From contig OW285194.1 in assembly GCA_935421135.1 (NCBI GenBank), forward strand, positions 3,343,501-3,407,500: a stretch of DNA of 64,000 nucleotides, in the 5' to 3' direction. The stretch's first letter is position 1. Every line of letters begins with the position of its first letter. A program made the position numbers and the translations under genes. Shown one piece after another: positions 1-11,656 of this stretch. The DNA is from Bugulina stolonifera. Lineage: Eukaryota > Bryozoa > Gymnolaemata > Cheilostomatida > Bugulidae. The notes below the pieces were generated by a model. That model saw only the letters and a program-made list of their open reading frames with translations. It was not told where the DNA came from and made no database searches.

Positions 1-359
1 ATGTACTTACCTGTATCTATACATGTATAATTACAATGTATGTACAATATATATTTTGTATTTGAATATGCAAATAATGTATAATGATATAATGATATAC
101 ACATGTATGATAATGTCTAGTGGTGAACCAGAACTGCAATTGTTTGTACAGTCAGAAAGCAAGCAGACCCTCTCCTAACGTCACTTGGACTACAGGCACA
201 TGCTTAGGACAATCATCAACCAGGAAAAAGCTAGCACTATTAATAGTCATGTTGATTAAGTTAATTTACATGCGTGTGTGTGTAATAATCCTGAATTGTC
301 CTCTTCTTTCTGTTCTACCCTCATGTTAGTCCCTCAAATCTGTGAGTTTCTTGGGGAGG
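1..359. other. Intergenic, no gene seen
   Basis: AT-rich sequence with scattered ACATGTA-type motifs. No ATG-initiated reading frame here has codon structure, splice context or homology that I can support. Confidence 0.5.
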
Positions 360-535
360 TGCTGCCTGTCTCAGGGTTTTATGTCAGATTTGTCCTCCCT
401 GTGAAGTAGCACAGGAGCATTAGAAAGTAGGATGCCCTTCCTAACTCAACCAATTACCTTAATAGGATTTGAATATGGGACACTAAAGTCAAAGTCCAGA
501 GACCAGTGCGCACTGGAAGACGTTGGTAATTGACA
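360..535 (-). repeat. SINE-like repeat
   Basis: Read on the minus strand, this stretch has a box-B-like ATTCAAATC, an upstream box-A-like TGGTCTCTGG, and then AGGAAGGGCATCC. Motifs of that last kind occur in the 3' domains of RTE-mobilised SINEs of many invertebrates. The order (pol III-like head, then a GGGCATCC body) is what suggests a tRNA-derived SINE. No target-site duplication or tail could be delimited, so the edges are approximate. Confidence 0.4.
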
Positions 536-935
536 ATATACATAATTATTATGCATCCACGTTTGTGAGATACATGTAGTGCAATGTTTTCCAGTTTATG
601 AAAGTGGTACTGTCATAATACATGTACATAATTATATGTACAGTGTATATATCCCGAGAAATCATCTATGTATGAAACCATAAGACATACACTAATTATA
701 TAATACTGCATGTTTCATAGCATGTGCCAACTAAATTCATTGAATTTCTGGCATAACTATTGACTTAACAATACGTGTTCTGAAAAACAATGCATTGTCT
801 ACATACTTATTAAAAAATTTATTTTGCGAACTAAATCGTCAGATTCACGAATTGGAACTTAAGAGGTGGACTACTCAGCACTTCAACTCTGACGCTGGTA
901 ATGCAATTCATATATTACATTGTACATCTAGAATA
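536..935. other. Intergenic, no gene seen
   Basis: AT-rich DNA with several ACATGTA palindromes. Nothing coding can be supported. Confidence 0.5.
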
Positions 936-1395
936 CTGGTCAGGACATTTGCCTATACGACCTCAGCTGGCCTGACGGACCTTATAGCACCTTAAGTGCC
1001 TAGTAGTTGCCACAGCTCTACTTGTCTAGTCTCTGATATTCTGCACTTAGTTACCTGGTAACTCATACCTACATTGTTATGCATGTTTTGACCATACATT
1101 TGTACTTACATACCACTTATATACTTAAAATATGCATTACTGAGTAATTATGTCTTTTTTATACCCATGTAAAGAGGGCCGACCTCTCAGATTTGCCTGA
1201 TATTGATTTTGTACATGAATTAGACGATTTTAAGCGTCCTTTGTTGAACCCAACCTTTTTTGAGTCAGCCATCGTGCTTTCGGCCGCCATATTTTTGCGC
1301 AATCTCTGGACGACACTAGGTCGTCTTTTTCCGACATTACGTCGGCACAACTCCCCAAGAACTATTACAATACACATTGTTACTTACGCATTTTG
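936..1395 (+). mobile_element. Partial LTR of the TGTAAT-family retroelement
   Basis: The stretch aligns by eye with the 5' two thirds of the solo LTR at 19231-19984. Shared landmarks are GGTCAGGACATTTGCCTA, CTTAAGTGCCTAGTAGTTGC, TATACCCATGTAAAGAGG and GACGACACTAGGTCGTC. It stops before the TATA box and AATAAA landmarks of complete copies, so it is a truncated relic. Its open frames on both strands are fortuitous. Confidence 0.75.
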
Positions 1396-1691
1396 AAATA
1401 ATTTGTAGAACCAGTAGGTATCACTAAATTAGTAGCACACTTAAATAAAATGTTTATTCAAATGTTAAAAGAAATGTCAGTAACTCTGCCACTTCCACCT
1501 TGTAAATGAATTAAGAACACATCAATACCATTCGCATCTGTATAATTGTAACAGGTCAGTCTAGTGACCACAAGGTCATTGGAAGCAATTAAACAGACAT
1601 CTCAAAGATGTTTATTCTTCAATGGTTATCGAGTCAGCTATTAAAAGAGATGAATGAAAACTAACTTAAGCTTCATTTAGATTTTCATCAT

Positions 1692-1737
1692 AGACATACA
1701 CATACACATGCACATGGCCATACACATGCGCATGTGC

Positions 1738-1810
<73 letters not shown>

Positions 1811-1866
1811 TACACCTTATACACCTACACCTTATACACATACACCTTATACACATGCACATACAC
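1692..1866. repeat. CACATA microsatellite
   Basis: A hexanucleotide array of CACATA with minor CACATG and CACCTTATA variants. The 63-codon Met/Cys-rich frame on the minus strand is only the translation of the repeat. Confidence 0.95.
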
Positions 1867-2084
1867 AAATGTTCCTGAGTTTTCCTTCAACATTTATTGT
1901 TGTACTCTAATAACAAAATGTTTATATTAGAATAATTAGATTGTGATGGACTAAGGACCTAGTCTATGTTTAATGGAACAAAAATTCGTGTTATGAATAT
2001 ACATGTACGATGTAGTTAATTCTATTCCATGACTTCTTGCTTAAACTCTAATACTTTGAGATAGAGAGTTTGATATACCAGAGT

Positions 2085-5000
2085 ATGGCAGGGGATTCTC
2101 TAACCTGTGTGGACAAAGTTAGAGAATTCATGCAAGCAGCGGAACAAGGTCATCTTATAAAGTTTAATACTCTTCTTTCCAATGGTCTTACAGTCAACAC
2201 CCAGAATAAGGTAAGCTATTGCATGACTACGTTCATTGTATGTATGGTTTGCAGTTTAACCAGCTCATAGTGTTAGAATAAGCAGCTTTTAGTGTACTTT
2301 CAGTGTACTTTTTCATCAACCTAAACAGGTTTTATGATACCGTCAAGTTTTTATTTTTACTGCTTACTTTGTTCAAAGCATATAACGTGTTCAGACAATG
2401 TAGGCTTTACACTGATTAAGAAGCAAAACTGCTAAAATTTTTTGAGCCTCACTTCCAGCGAGCATAATACATGAATATTGTAGAAAATAATGTGATGATA
2501 TCGGTATGTACTTGTGTTGTGGTATGATGTTGTACTGACTTGAATGTGTCATAATTCTGGTTCAATAATGGCATAATGCCCGTTCGCAACACCATACCCA
2601 AAGTTATTCCTGACGCCTTGGGATTTCTTGACAGCCAAAATAACTAGCCTATCTATGCCATAGAGCATTGTAACTATAGATCTCTGCATTTCAATATTGG
2701 CCAGTCACTGTGTACAACATTGTAATATGTATGTAAATATTTTGTTCGTAATGTGCCAAAACTTCATGTTAGGATGGGTTCACAGCGCTGCATTTTGCTG
2801 CATATGGAGACAGGAGGAATATCGCTGACAGGATATTGCATAACTCTATGTTTGATAACTCTGTAACTGTTAGAAATGCCCGCAGACTGACAGTTCTTCA
2901 TTTGAGTGCGAAAGTCTCGGGGTGCGTGATTTTGCTTTACCAATACTTTCGTACAAAATTTATGAATTGCTGCATAAATGGGTTTTAATAACTGGAATTT
3001 GTTGAATCTAGTAAACCTGTGTTATATTTTCTATTTGTTCTACTTATTTTGTTGATATAGGTCAGCTTATTTCAATTATGCATTCGCTTGACCTTGCAAT
3101 TGTAGTTTGTGTCTTCATTGTGACAGTAACACTCTGCTTGACAGGTTGTGTGTAGCAAAGGCTTATCACAGCATCTATCCAGACTCTGTGAACTCCAGAG
3201 ATGATGCAGGAAATACCCCGCTGCACTCGGCATTGGAAGGCGAAAAGCCTAGTTCAGCTATGATCATGTGGTTGATGTCCGTTGGGGTAAGCCAAGTTAA
3301 TGAAATCCTCTCTAGCTTATTTGATACTACTCAGGTAGAGAACACAATTACTCATGTTATCCCAGATTTTAATTAAATTATGTTTTCTGCGCCATAAACT
3401 ATTCAGTCTAAAATACTTCACCATGTTGCAGGCAGATCTTAACATTAAAAATAACATGGGGTTCACGCCGTTGATGACAGCTGTAAGGTCAAGGAGCCAC
3501 AGCATTCTACCAATGATCAATGAATTAACCGAGCAGACGGATGTAAATTCACAACATTGGCATAACTCAGGTAAAATGAAAGCTTCCTCATGCAGCTTAG
3601 ACTGGCGATGTTACCCACTCTATTACTATTCTCAGAACTTGAAAGTAAAATGTTGTGTAATATGCTCATTAAGGATGCCACAAAACTGAATTGAAATTTG
3701 TTCTCAAACATTGTAATGTAAACAAAGAAATGTAATTTCCAACAACACAGCTTGCTTGCCATTATCGTGTTGAATGCACATGGTTGTCGTCTAGCCCTGA
3801 AATTCACGTGCTAAGCATGCATTTTCCTTCTACAGGTTTCGCATTAGCATAACTCTCTACTTTTACGTCTTGTTTCTTGTCAATAGTTAACAGTGCACTA
3901 CACATAGCTGTATTAGCTAATGATATCACTACTGTAAAGAAGTTGCTACAGCTGGATGCTAAGCTAGACTTTCTTGTTTCCCTTGACATACCGTCTATTC
4001 AGGAAGCAGGCCAAAGGTAGTCTAGCAGTATATGGTTTTTTTTACACTCTCGCATTGCATAACTATGTCAGTTTTTCATACTACATGACTGTGCTATTTG
4101 GATATACCTGTTCATTATTGCTAGCGGACATAATTATACTAGAGAAAGTATCATTGGCTGTTGATTGAAGGAGTTTGACTCCTATTTCCAGTTTGGTGTT
4201 AGAAGGTTATACATGTAGAACACGCAATTATTAGTAATATGCTCAAATATGATTATGGTGATAATTATGATTTTGATAACAGCGTTTATCAACATATGGT
4301 TACCATTCGTTCCTTGACCTTACGATCTTTCCACAATCCTTAAATAACCATTCTACAATGCATTACAGAAACTTAGCAAAGAAAAATTTTCTCTTAATCA
4401 AACTAACAAGCTGTTATTTAAATTTTTGAACGTCAACTTGTCTCTCAAATTTTAGTAAAATTTGTATTCCTTTGCGTAATAGCTAGTTGATACACATGTC
4501 AGCAAAGCCCATTAGGAGTTGTACTGGATGTTGTCTTTGTTTTATCAGTATAACCTTGGATGTAACCAGTGAAAACATGGCTACACTAGCACTAAGGAAT
4601 CTCACAGCTGATAATATTGATGTCGTGCAAGAGATACTAAAGGCTTCTGCAACGCCACCAGCTGAAGGGGTTATATTTGAGGTGAGGTGCCACTCTTCAT
4701 TCACAACCTTTATCCAATGAGGTGTTTGTTAAGCTATGTCTGGGAATTGCAGTTTTGAGAGTCACACTGCTAGACACCACCTCAACATGCTATCAGCTCT
4801 AACTAGAACCAGTTTGATCTTGAACAACATAGATGATTATGCAAAACAGGATAGAAAATGTGTGATACAACCATCTGGTTCTAGTTAGTGCTGATAGCAT
4901 GTTGTAGTGGTGTCTTGCAATGTGATTCTCTCTTTAATTGCACCAGATATATCTGAGACACCGCTAACCGCTTTTAGCCAATTTTATCCAACAGCAACTT

Positions 5001-6176
5001 TTAGCACTAATTTCAACTATTGACAATACACAATGTCTATTGTGAAATTAGCAAAGTTCTGTCATTAGTGTGTTATGGGTAGGCCTTGCACTTTTACATG
5101 TAATAATGCAGATGCATATTCCTTTACGATAAAATAAATAAATACATGTCCATTGTGTTCACTGTTGCACATGCAATGATTTAGTTCTACTGCCGCTTCT
5201 TCAAACGGAAAGCAGCAGGACTTCCTGTGAGTGATGTCTATGAGAAGTTCACAGACACAACTAAGTGTCGGCTTATCAGGTAAGTCATACTAACCGGGAG
5301 ATCAATTTTCCTCCTTGGGGCGAAAACCTCCAGGTCATCGGCGGGACTCGAACCCACGTCTTTGCAGATAACTTGCATCATTGCTGCAAGACCAGAGCGG
5401 CTAGTGCTAGACCACTTGGCCCCCAACACCTGATTATAGTGTGAAACTAAGCCGCATGAAGGTTGAATTGCAGATGGTAAGTTTGACTTATTTGAAGCCA
5501 CTTATATAGTGCTCAGCAGGGACAAATGCTGACAGTTTGAACTAACCAAGTTTTTGAATCGTCCAAGGTTGAATTAAGCAAGTTCCACTTAATTAGCTAA
5601 CTACGGCAGACACCTAGCATAATCAGTCAACTACAACGTAGACTCCTTCTATAAGCAGTCAATGGCCACAAGCACCTGCTACAACCAGGTAACCTCGACA
5701 GACACTATCTTTCAATGATCGGTAGAAATCCATCAAAATTGATTTCTGCTGATCAAGTAATTCTTCCTAATTTATATACATTGTGCATATATAATGGTAA
5801 TATTGAGCTGAGCATTATCTGGCATTGCTTAGCACAGCTTATCTTTTCTAGAACACTAGCAATGGCCTTGACCCTCTGCAGTGGCCCTGTACGAGATGAG
5901 CTCAAGCTAAAGAAGCAATTTCGAATTGATGATGATATTTTCTCCGAGCTTATCAGCATGTATAGTAGTACAGAAGGAGAAACACATGCGGTAGCTATTG
6001 AGCAGAGAAAACAGTTGTTGAAATGTGGACTGTTTCACAACGTAACCAAAGCTATGGCAGGATGGTTTCTACACCCAGGTGTAACAGAAGCTATAGATTT
6101 AGGATGGGTTTACACACTATATGCTTCTAGGCTCAGTAAATTGTTCAGTGGAATTGTTAACAAATGTGCATTGTAG
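2085..6176 (+). CDS. Ankyrin-repeat protein, 8 exons, 425 aa
   Basis: Eight exons join in frame with GT-AG borders: 2085-2210, 2773-2921, 3106-3286, 3432-3570, 3887-4016, 4549-4681, 5185-5279 and 5852-6176 (1278 nt including the stop). Ankyrin repeats are recognised from the TALHFAA, GNTPLHSAL, GFTPLMTAV and NSALHIAVLAND signatures, giving roughly four or five repeats between residues 15 and 230. The region from residue 240 to the end has no motif I recognise; it is helical-looking, with many Leu, Lys and Glu. There is no signal peptide or clear membrane segment, so an intracellular scaffold or adaptor is likely, and the partner cannot be named. The first ATG (MAGDS) was chosen over an upstream in-frame TTG. 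Introns carry an inverted-repeat element (4749-4941) and a SINE-like unit (about 5290-5432). An AATAAA lies 122 bp after the stop. The gene model is strong; its biological role is unknown. Confidence 0.85.
4749..4941. repeat. Inverted-repeat MITE-like element in ankyrin intron 6
   Basis: The left arm (about 4749-4813) and right arm (about 4876-4941) are reverse complements with few mismatches. They share AACATGCTATCAGC and CTAACTAGAACCA and have a loop of about 60 nt. The layout suits a small non-autonomous DNA transposon or hairpin. No clear target duplication was found. Confidence 0.75.
5290..5432 (-). repeat. tRNA-related SINE or tRNA pseudogene in ankyrin intron 7
   Basis: On the minus strand there is a box-A-like AAGTGGTCTAGCACTAG and, about 50 nt later, GTGGGTTCGAGTCCCGC. 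The latter has a paired T-arm stem and a consensus box B (GGTTCGAGTCC). The anticodon arm does not fold convincingly, so this is not called as a functional tRNA gene. A head of this kind followed by an unrelated body is typical of a SINE. Confidence 0.55.
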
Positions 6177-6297
6177 ATTATTAACTGTTTCCAAGTAATC
6201 AGGACAAGAGTATGGTATAGTTTTAGTGGAACTAAAATTGTTCCTCTCAATATACCTGAATGACATTATTGTGATTTGTTAATCGTTACCTACAAGG

Positions 6298-6303
6298 AAT
6301 AAA
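6298..6303 (+). terminator. Polyadenylation signal of the ankyrin gene
   Basis: The first AATAAA downstream of the ankyrin stop codon (122 bp) is in the expected range for a 3' UTR. Confidence 0.55.
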
Positions 6304-7708
6304 CGGCTGCCAACAGTTATGTACGGCTAGCTCTGATCGGCTGCTATACTAGTCAGTGCAAATCTGCACAGACGGTCGCCTATCCCGGCTCAATTTTAAC
6401 CTGAGATCCCAAAACCCAGCTTTTGCTAATTCCGATAAGAAGTCAATGTATTTTTATACATCCAACTAGGACCGGTTTATGCATCTCATAATTTGGACCA
6501 GTTTTTAGTCTGAGGCTGACTATGTTGTTCCTTGGTCGGAATCGATTTCTGTACATAAGGTGCACGGCTTTGCATGCTTACTGCCGATGCTTGTTTCTTA
6601 ATGAACCACTCTTGGTAACTGAGCTATACATGTGCTGGATATTTTCTTACTGTTTGCTGCTAAAAGTACAGTATCAGACAGTCTTCCTAGACTTGTGCAA
6701 AGTTTCTATATACCAAGTTTATCCTGTAAACGATGCGTATACTCATTTGCCGTAGTTCTCTCGCCAAAATGGGCAAACCGTTGCTCTTTAACGAGCGCCC
6801 AGCCTGTAGTCAAACGCTTAGGCTATAGAAATATAGGTCGGCAATAGTAGTTGACAGTCTGCACAAAGAGGGTACTTTTACCATCTTTGGTATACATGAG
6901 ACATAAATAAACCAGACCAGGTGATCAGTAGGATGGTTCGAACTTTTTGGGCCTTTTTCCTATAATGCTCTTCTAAATGCTTGCATCTTCTATTGATGCT
7001 ATCGGTATAAAGATCATGTATTCTGAAAATAATGGGCTAGCATTACATGTACTTTTAGCCAATCTCAGGGCAATTTAATACATGTACACAGTAGATTGTG
7101 ACAACCACCAGTGCTATTATATACATGTACATGTAAATACTTTTCAGTATCGTTATGTAGTTGAGAACTGTTGATTGAGGTTTGAACTTACAAGGAAGTT
7201 GATCAAATATTGAGATTTTTCTCCCCAACAATACTCATTCTTTTGTTCTCTCTTTGCATGCTTGGGAATTGTTTTATTTCCTCTCCCAAGATTGATGCAC
7301 TAATAATTACTGCACATTCATCTGATACAGGTAGGAGACCAAGCAATGACTCTATGCACTACCTAACAATGTTTCATTATTGGTCTATTACTAGGGATTT
7401 GAGATATGTGACTGCGCACAACTGAACATAGGTTTAATTTTACTAAATTATTACTTGAACCATTATCGCAATAATGTACTCATCATATCATGACACAAAA
7501 TTCAACATTAAATGATCCAATGGCTATTGTCGTAGATGTCACCGCAGTTAGTTGTGCATACGGCAACTGCATAAGCATAGGTTACTATGAACATATTGGG
7601 TATATTTCATTTTTTTGGTGGTTGATATAACATACATGTACTTCCTTGAATATAATAACTTAATATACATCTGGAATAGCTAACATTAATTTGGGGTTCA
7701 TACTTTAA
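6304..7708. other. Intergenic, no gene seen
   Basis: No supported gene. Open frames here either lack an ATG (for example the hydrophobic frame at 7210-7425, which opens with TTG) or have no splice or codon support. Confidence 0.45.
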
Positions 7709-8285
7709 TTATAGTAGAGGTCTAAGAATCTTCATATTCCTGTAGCGGAAAACCCCCATATGGTTTGATTCAGATAATGGATTTTCAGCATCTCTCCTTA
7801 AATCAGACAATCTCCTTGGCATTCCAAGACGTCCCAAGCACATGCAAGTATTTGTCATGTAGGTGGCACATTCTCCAGGCAGGTAAGCTGGGAGGCGACG
7901 GCATGCCCGGTTGCATTGCCTACTGCTCATTGGACATCCGGCATCAGCACTAACGACCTTTAAACCTTGAAGTAGAATACATTGAAAGTTATGGCCATGA
8001 TAATGTACAATATAACAGAAACCGATTAATTGCAGTTTTTTTCCTTGGGAGCATAATTATCAAACTGCTTGCATAAAAAAGTTCATACTTTTGTTCAGAA
8101 TCACGTAGTTTCTCATTTGCAATATTTACTGCATTTGTAGGACACAATATAATACTTCAAACAAATAACTAGCTTCGGTCCATAAAATCAGGCAAATGTT
8201 GTAGTATGTAGTAAAACATTGCATACTTACCAGCTAGGCAGAGTGTTATACCTACAACAGCTGTGAAAAAAATTCCGAACTGCAT
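7709..8285 (-). CDS. Divergent six-cysteine secreted peptide (CS-alpha-beta-like)
   Basis: Two exons on the minus strand. Exon 1 (8285 to 8231) encodes MQFGIFFTAVVGITLCLA, a typical signal peptide, and ends at GTAAGT in phase 1. Exon 2 (7965 to 7709) follows a CTTCAAG acceptor. The joined frame is 103 codons plus stop. The mature part has C-x6-C-x3-C-x10-C-x7-C-x-C, exactly the spacing of the genes at 17.5, 22 and 62 kb, although almost every other residue differs. It also has the GxC-x7-C segment that resembles the defensin gamma-core. A basic C-terminal tail follows the last cysteine (PRRLSDLRRD, ending KILRPLL). The family pattern suggests a secreted host-defence peptide; activity is inferred, and a toxin-like or signalling role is possible. 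A TATA box lies 61-70 bp upstream of the ATG. Confidence 0.75.
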
Positions 8286-8345
8286 CGTTATGATCTAAAT
8301 TTTGTGTGAGAGATTAAAAGAAATGAATTCATGTGATACAGCATG

Positions 8346-8355
8346 CCTTTATATA
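8346..8355 (-). promoter_or_regulatory. TATA box of the divergent cysteine-rich peptide gene
   Basis: TATATAAAGG on the minus strand, 61-70 bp before the ATG at 8285. The placement resembles that of the TATA boxes of the sister genes. Confidence 0.6.
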
Positions 8356-8359
8356 TGAC

Positions 8360-9729
8360 TTACTTGTTCTAACACAGATTACTTATTTCGTGTACAGTGA
8401 ATGAGCCAAATGATATGCCAATACTTGGCATAAATCCAATCGCTTTAAAAATAGCGCACTGTTCATATTGATTATTGTTCAAATGAAAATAGCAATAAAA
8501 TTATTGTACATTGTAAGTTTACTCTGTGATATATTGTTGTGCCAAGCTGCAGGTTATACTAGACGGTGATATACATGTACATTGTGTAATACAATGGTAC
8601 AAACACATTTAAGCAATTACATGTACATGAGTACAAGCACTAACACATTATTTTCATGCCTGTTAGACAAATAATATATCTTGCTCTATTAAATGAGACT
8701 GCTCTGTAAGTGAGGGACACAAAGCTTCTATTTTTACCTGATATAAACAATAGAATTGCGGTTTGGGTGTGTGCTATTATACATTTCAAGTACAATGTAT
8801 ATTACTTATTCTCACTATCTTATTATCATACGGTTAGTAGGTTCATAAACATAGAATAATACTTCTAACAGATGGCAGTTTGTCTCCAAAGTCAAACGTA
8901 GTGACTATTTGCCTGGGAAAATAAAACTGTATCTCATGTTAATAAGCTCATAAGGGTAATTCATGTTAGTTTCGATGGAGTTGGAATTTCATGGTCAGTA
9001 TCTATGAAAGAAAGGGCATTTGACCAATTAAGTACAGTCTTATTGTAAATTAAAAATATACATGCACTTACACTGTTGGCATACCCTCTCAGGAGACAAC
9101 AGCCGCACACTAAGTGGCCTGTTTAAGGATGGCAAAGCGTCCCTGCTCCGAAAACTAAACATGTATATGCATGTGTATGAGGGAGATAGACGGAAAAACA
9201 AAAACTAAACTTAGCAATTGGAGTTGTCTACATCCACTACCGCTGTGACAGCTAGCAAACTGTGCCCAACCTTGAAATGACGAACAAGCACTTTAAACCG
9301 ATGATTTTGACAGCTAGGACAATTATGAATGCTCATTGTAATATAAAAATGCTTCATTGTTTAATTCATCAACTTGAGTCAAAATTTAATTATATCTTGT
9401 ATCAATAATGCCCAATTCTGCAAAACACCCTTTTACAGTAACTGCACTCTTCATCATTGTGAAAATATAATTTTAGTGTTGTGCTAATCACATGCAATTA
9501 CTCATACATTTAGATTGCAATCTATGGCTTGTTAGCTTAATTTCTCTGCTAATTACTACCGTAGCATGTCTAACTAATACAGCAAACAGTGTGAGTGTAT
9601 TAGAAGCTTCCAAACAGTTTGAAAGATTTTAATATGTACTTGCATGTCTCAAATATTATAGGAACAAAAAATAGGCATGCATGTAAATCGACTAAATTAT
9701 ATGAAAAATATGAATTCCTAGTATTGAAG
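8360..9729. other. Intergenic, no gene seen
   Basis: AT-rich intergenic DNA between the 7.7 kb peptide gene and the small repeat at 9.73 kb. No supported coding or RNA feature. Confidence 0.45.
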
Positions 9730-9780
9730 CCCACTGTGGGGAATCCCACTGTGGAGAATCCCACTGTGGGGAATTCCCAC
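9730..9780. repeat. 15-bp tandem repeat carrying kappa-B-like sites
   Basis: Three units of CCCACTGTGGGGAAT (the middle one with GAG for GGG) followed by CCCAC. The unit junctions create GGGGAATCCC (9738-9747), GGAGAATCCC (9753-9762) and GGGGAATTCCC (9768-9778). The first matches GGGRNWYYCC, the last contains the matching GGGAATTCCC, and the middle one differs by one base. The repeat is directly visible; binding by a Rel protein is inference. It sits between two members of the cysteine-rich peptide family. Confidence 0.6.
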
Positions 9781-10064
9781 AGCAGCTTGCATAAAGTAAG
9801 AGACACTCATGTAGATATACTCAATTTCAATCTAAAAAAAACTTTACATACAAAATGTTGACTAGTTTTAGAGGCCATCAATAATATCCAATAAAAGCCA
9901 CCAGATAGTCTAATCCATAAACACTGCTTGTACATGTACATTTATTTTACATGTAGTTTGACGTAAACACACAAAGACTGATTTCATGTGCATTATTTAT
10001 GTACATGTATAAAATGTGTCTTATTGATTCCAAATCACATGACAGTGAGTAGATTAGTATAATA

Positions 10065-10243
10065 TTGTAATGTTTTGCTGGTGTGTGTTTCATCTGGGGT
10101 GACCTACTTGCAAAAATGTAGAACCTGTGAGTGGTGCTAGGCCTTCTCCATTACATGTAAGATCGACAGGTACTTGTAATTACTAAGTTAACCAAGACGA
10201 CCCATGTGGTCCCGAGTTAATGCTATCTTGCTATTATACATAT
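10065..10243 (-). mobile_element. 3'-end fragment of a TGTAAT-family LTR
   Basis: Begins TGTAATG, the inverted LTR terminus. It contains GAGTGGTGCTAGGCCTTCT, TTACATGTAAGATCGAC and CAAGACGACCCATGTGGTCC, which are shared with the minus-strand LTR at 37517 and, in reverse, with 19.9, 49.0 and 53.1 kb. Only the U5-side end remains. Confidence 0.75.
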
Positions 10244-11656
10244 ATTTCAGAAAAAGTTGGTGGTACTGAGGCTATCACTAGGGTCCTTTAGGTTAATACT
10301 AGAGGATCCTTAGAAAAACTGTGGTAAGTAAATCTTAACGACATTATCTAGTTTTCATGCATCAATATTATACTGAGATATTATATAACTGGTAGGTCAG
10401 GTATGGGACTAAGCTGAGTGTGGTGTCATACATACAATCATGTACATCATTGCATATTATTCACTTCATCTTACAGTTTGCTTAAGCATTTTGGAACATA
10501 TTAATTGACAAGTCCAGGTATACAATGTAATATGAACAGGATGCGATTCAGTAAAAACGTTTGTGCTCATTGATGATAAGAAGAACAGAAGTGAAGCTTG
10601 TCAAACTCTGGCTTCATGCCTCATACAAAGACCCTTACAACTGACCAGAACCAAATAATTATGCCACTTCATCACATACCATAGATCTCTAGACCCCAAT
10701 CTCACTTTAATAAATTTGTTGTTGTCTCTGAACTGATTGCTTTTAAATATTGACTGACTATTCGACCATTCCGGGCTACATACAGTTGCATCTTGTCAGA
10801 ATCTTTGTTGAGCACCAGAAACCGAGACTTCAGAATCATGATGGCATAAAAATTTTACTCCCATAGAGACTTTGTAGATGAAAAGTGAAGTTTTAGGAGG
10901 ATAGAAAGCATCTCTTCTGAAAAAAGTTCTCTGCGTAATGAAGCAAATAAGGTATGATGTCTATTAATGTTTATAGTATGAAACCATTTTCAAATTATTA
11001 CCTTCTGTGGTGCCAGATAAAATTTTGAGGACTTAATGAAGGCTAAAGGCACTTTGGCAAAATATTTCATCTATCTTGGCAGCGCCTATATTATGAGCAC
11101 AGGCTTGTTTGTAAAGGAAGCAGATCAATTATATAGATTTATATTTAATAAACTTTTAACATACAGGAGAGTATTTTAATGTTGATATTGACAGTACAAT
11201 TGTGAATAACCTATTGTTTTAGCAATTGTATTTCATTGTGTAATTGTGCGGTTAAAAATGATTAATTCTACATACACATGTACATGTATTTGCAGCCAAA
11301 TATAAGAATAAACAATTTATGTGTTATGATTATTATAATATTATTATCACATCTCAAGTATGTAAATTCTCCATGATGAAATAGGAACTAGTGTGAGAAG
11401 GGTGATCATTGGGTTGAAACAAAACTCTCTAATTTATCTCCCCAACACCACACAATAAAATTTAGTATAACCAAAATCGTAGTATAAAAAAGACAATGTA
11501 GCAAGCATTTCCAAAGAGATATTGGATATTGAGTTACAATTTTACATTATTCTATTGCTTCTATAGATCAATTATTCACACAGTATATAATTTATTCTCA
11601 AAAATGAATTTGTATTAAGAAGCAACTTGGTGAACAGAACACAATATCTCAGTACA
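10244..11656. other. Intergenic, no gene seen
   Basis: No supported gene. The last 150 bp precede the decayed peptide copy at 11657 and would have been its promoter; no TATA box as clear as in the intact copies is visible. Confidence 0.4.

Noticed and set aside
1677..1868. Met/Cys-rich minus-strand frame
   Set aside because: Translation of the CACATA microsatellite.
5290..5432. Functional tRNA gene
   Set aside because: Box A, box B and T-arm are good, but the anticodon arm and acceptor stem do not fold; a SINE or tRNA pseudogene is more likely.
7210..7425. Hydrophobic frame resembling a signal-peptide protein
   Set aside because: It opens with TTG, has no ATG before the hydrophobic part, and has no promoter or splice context.
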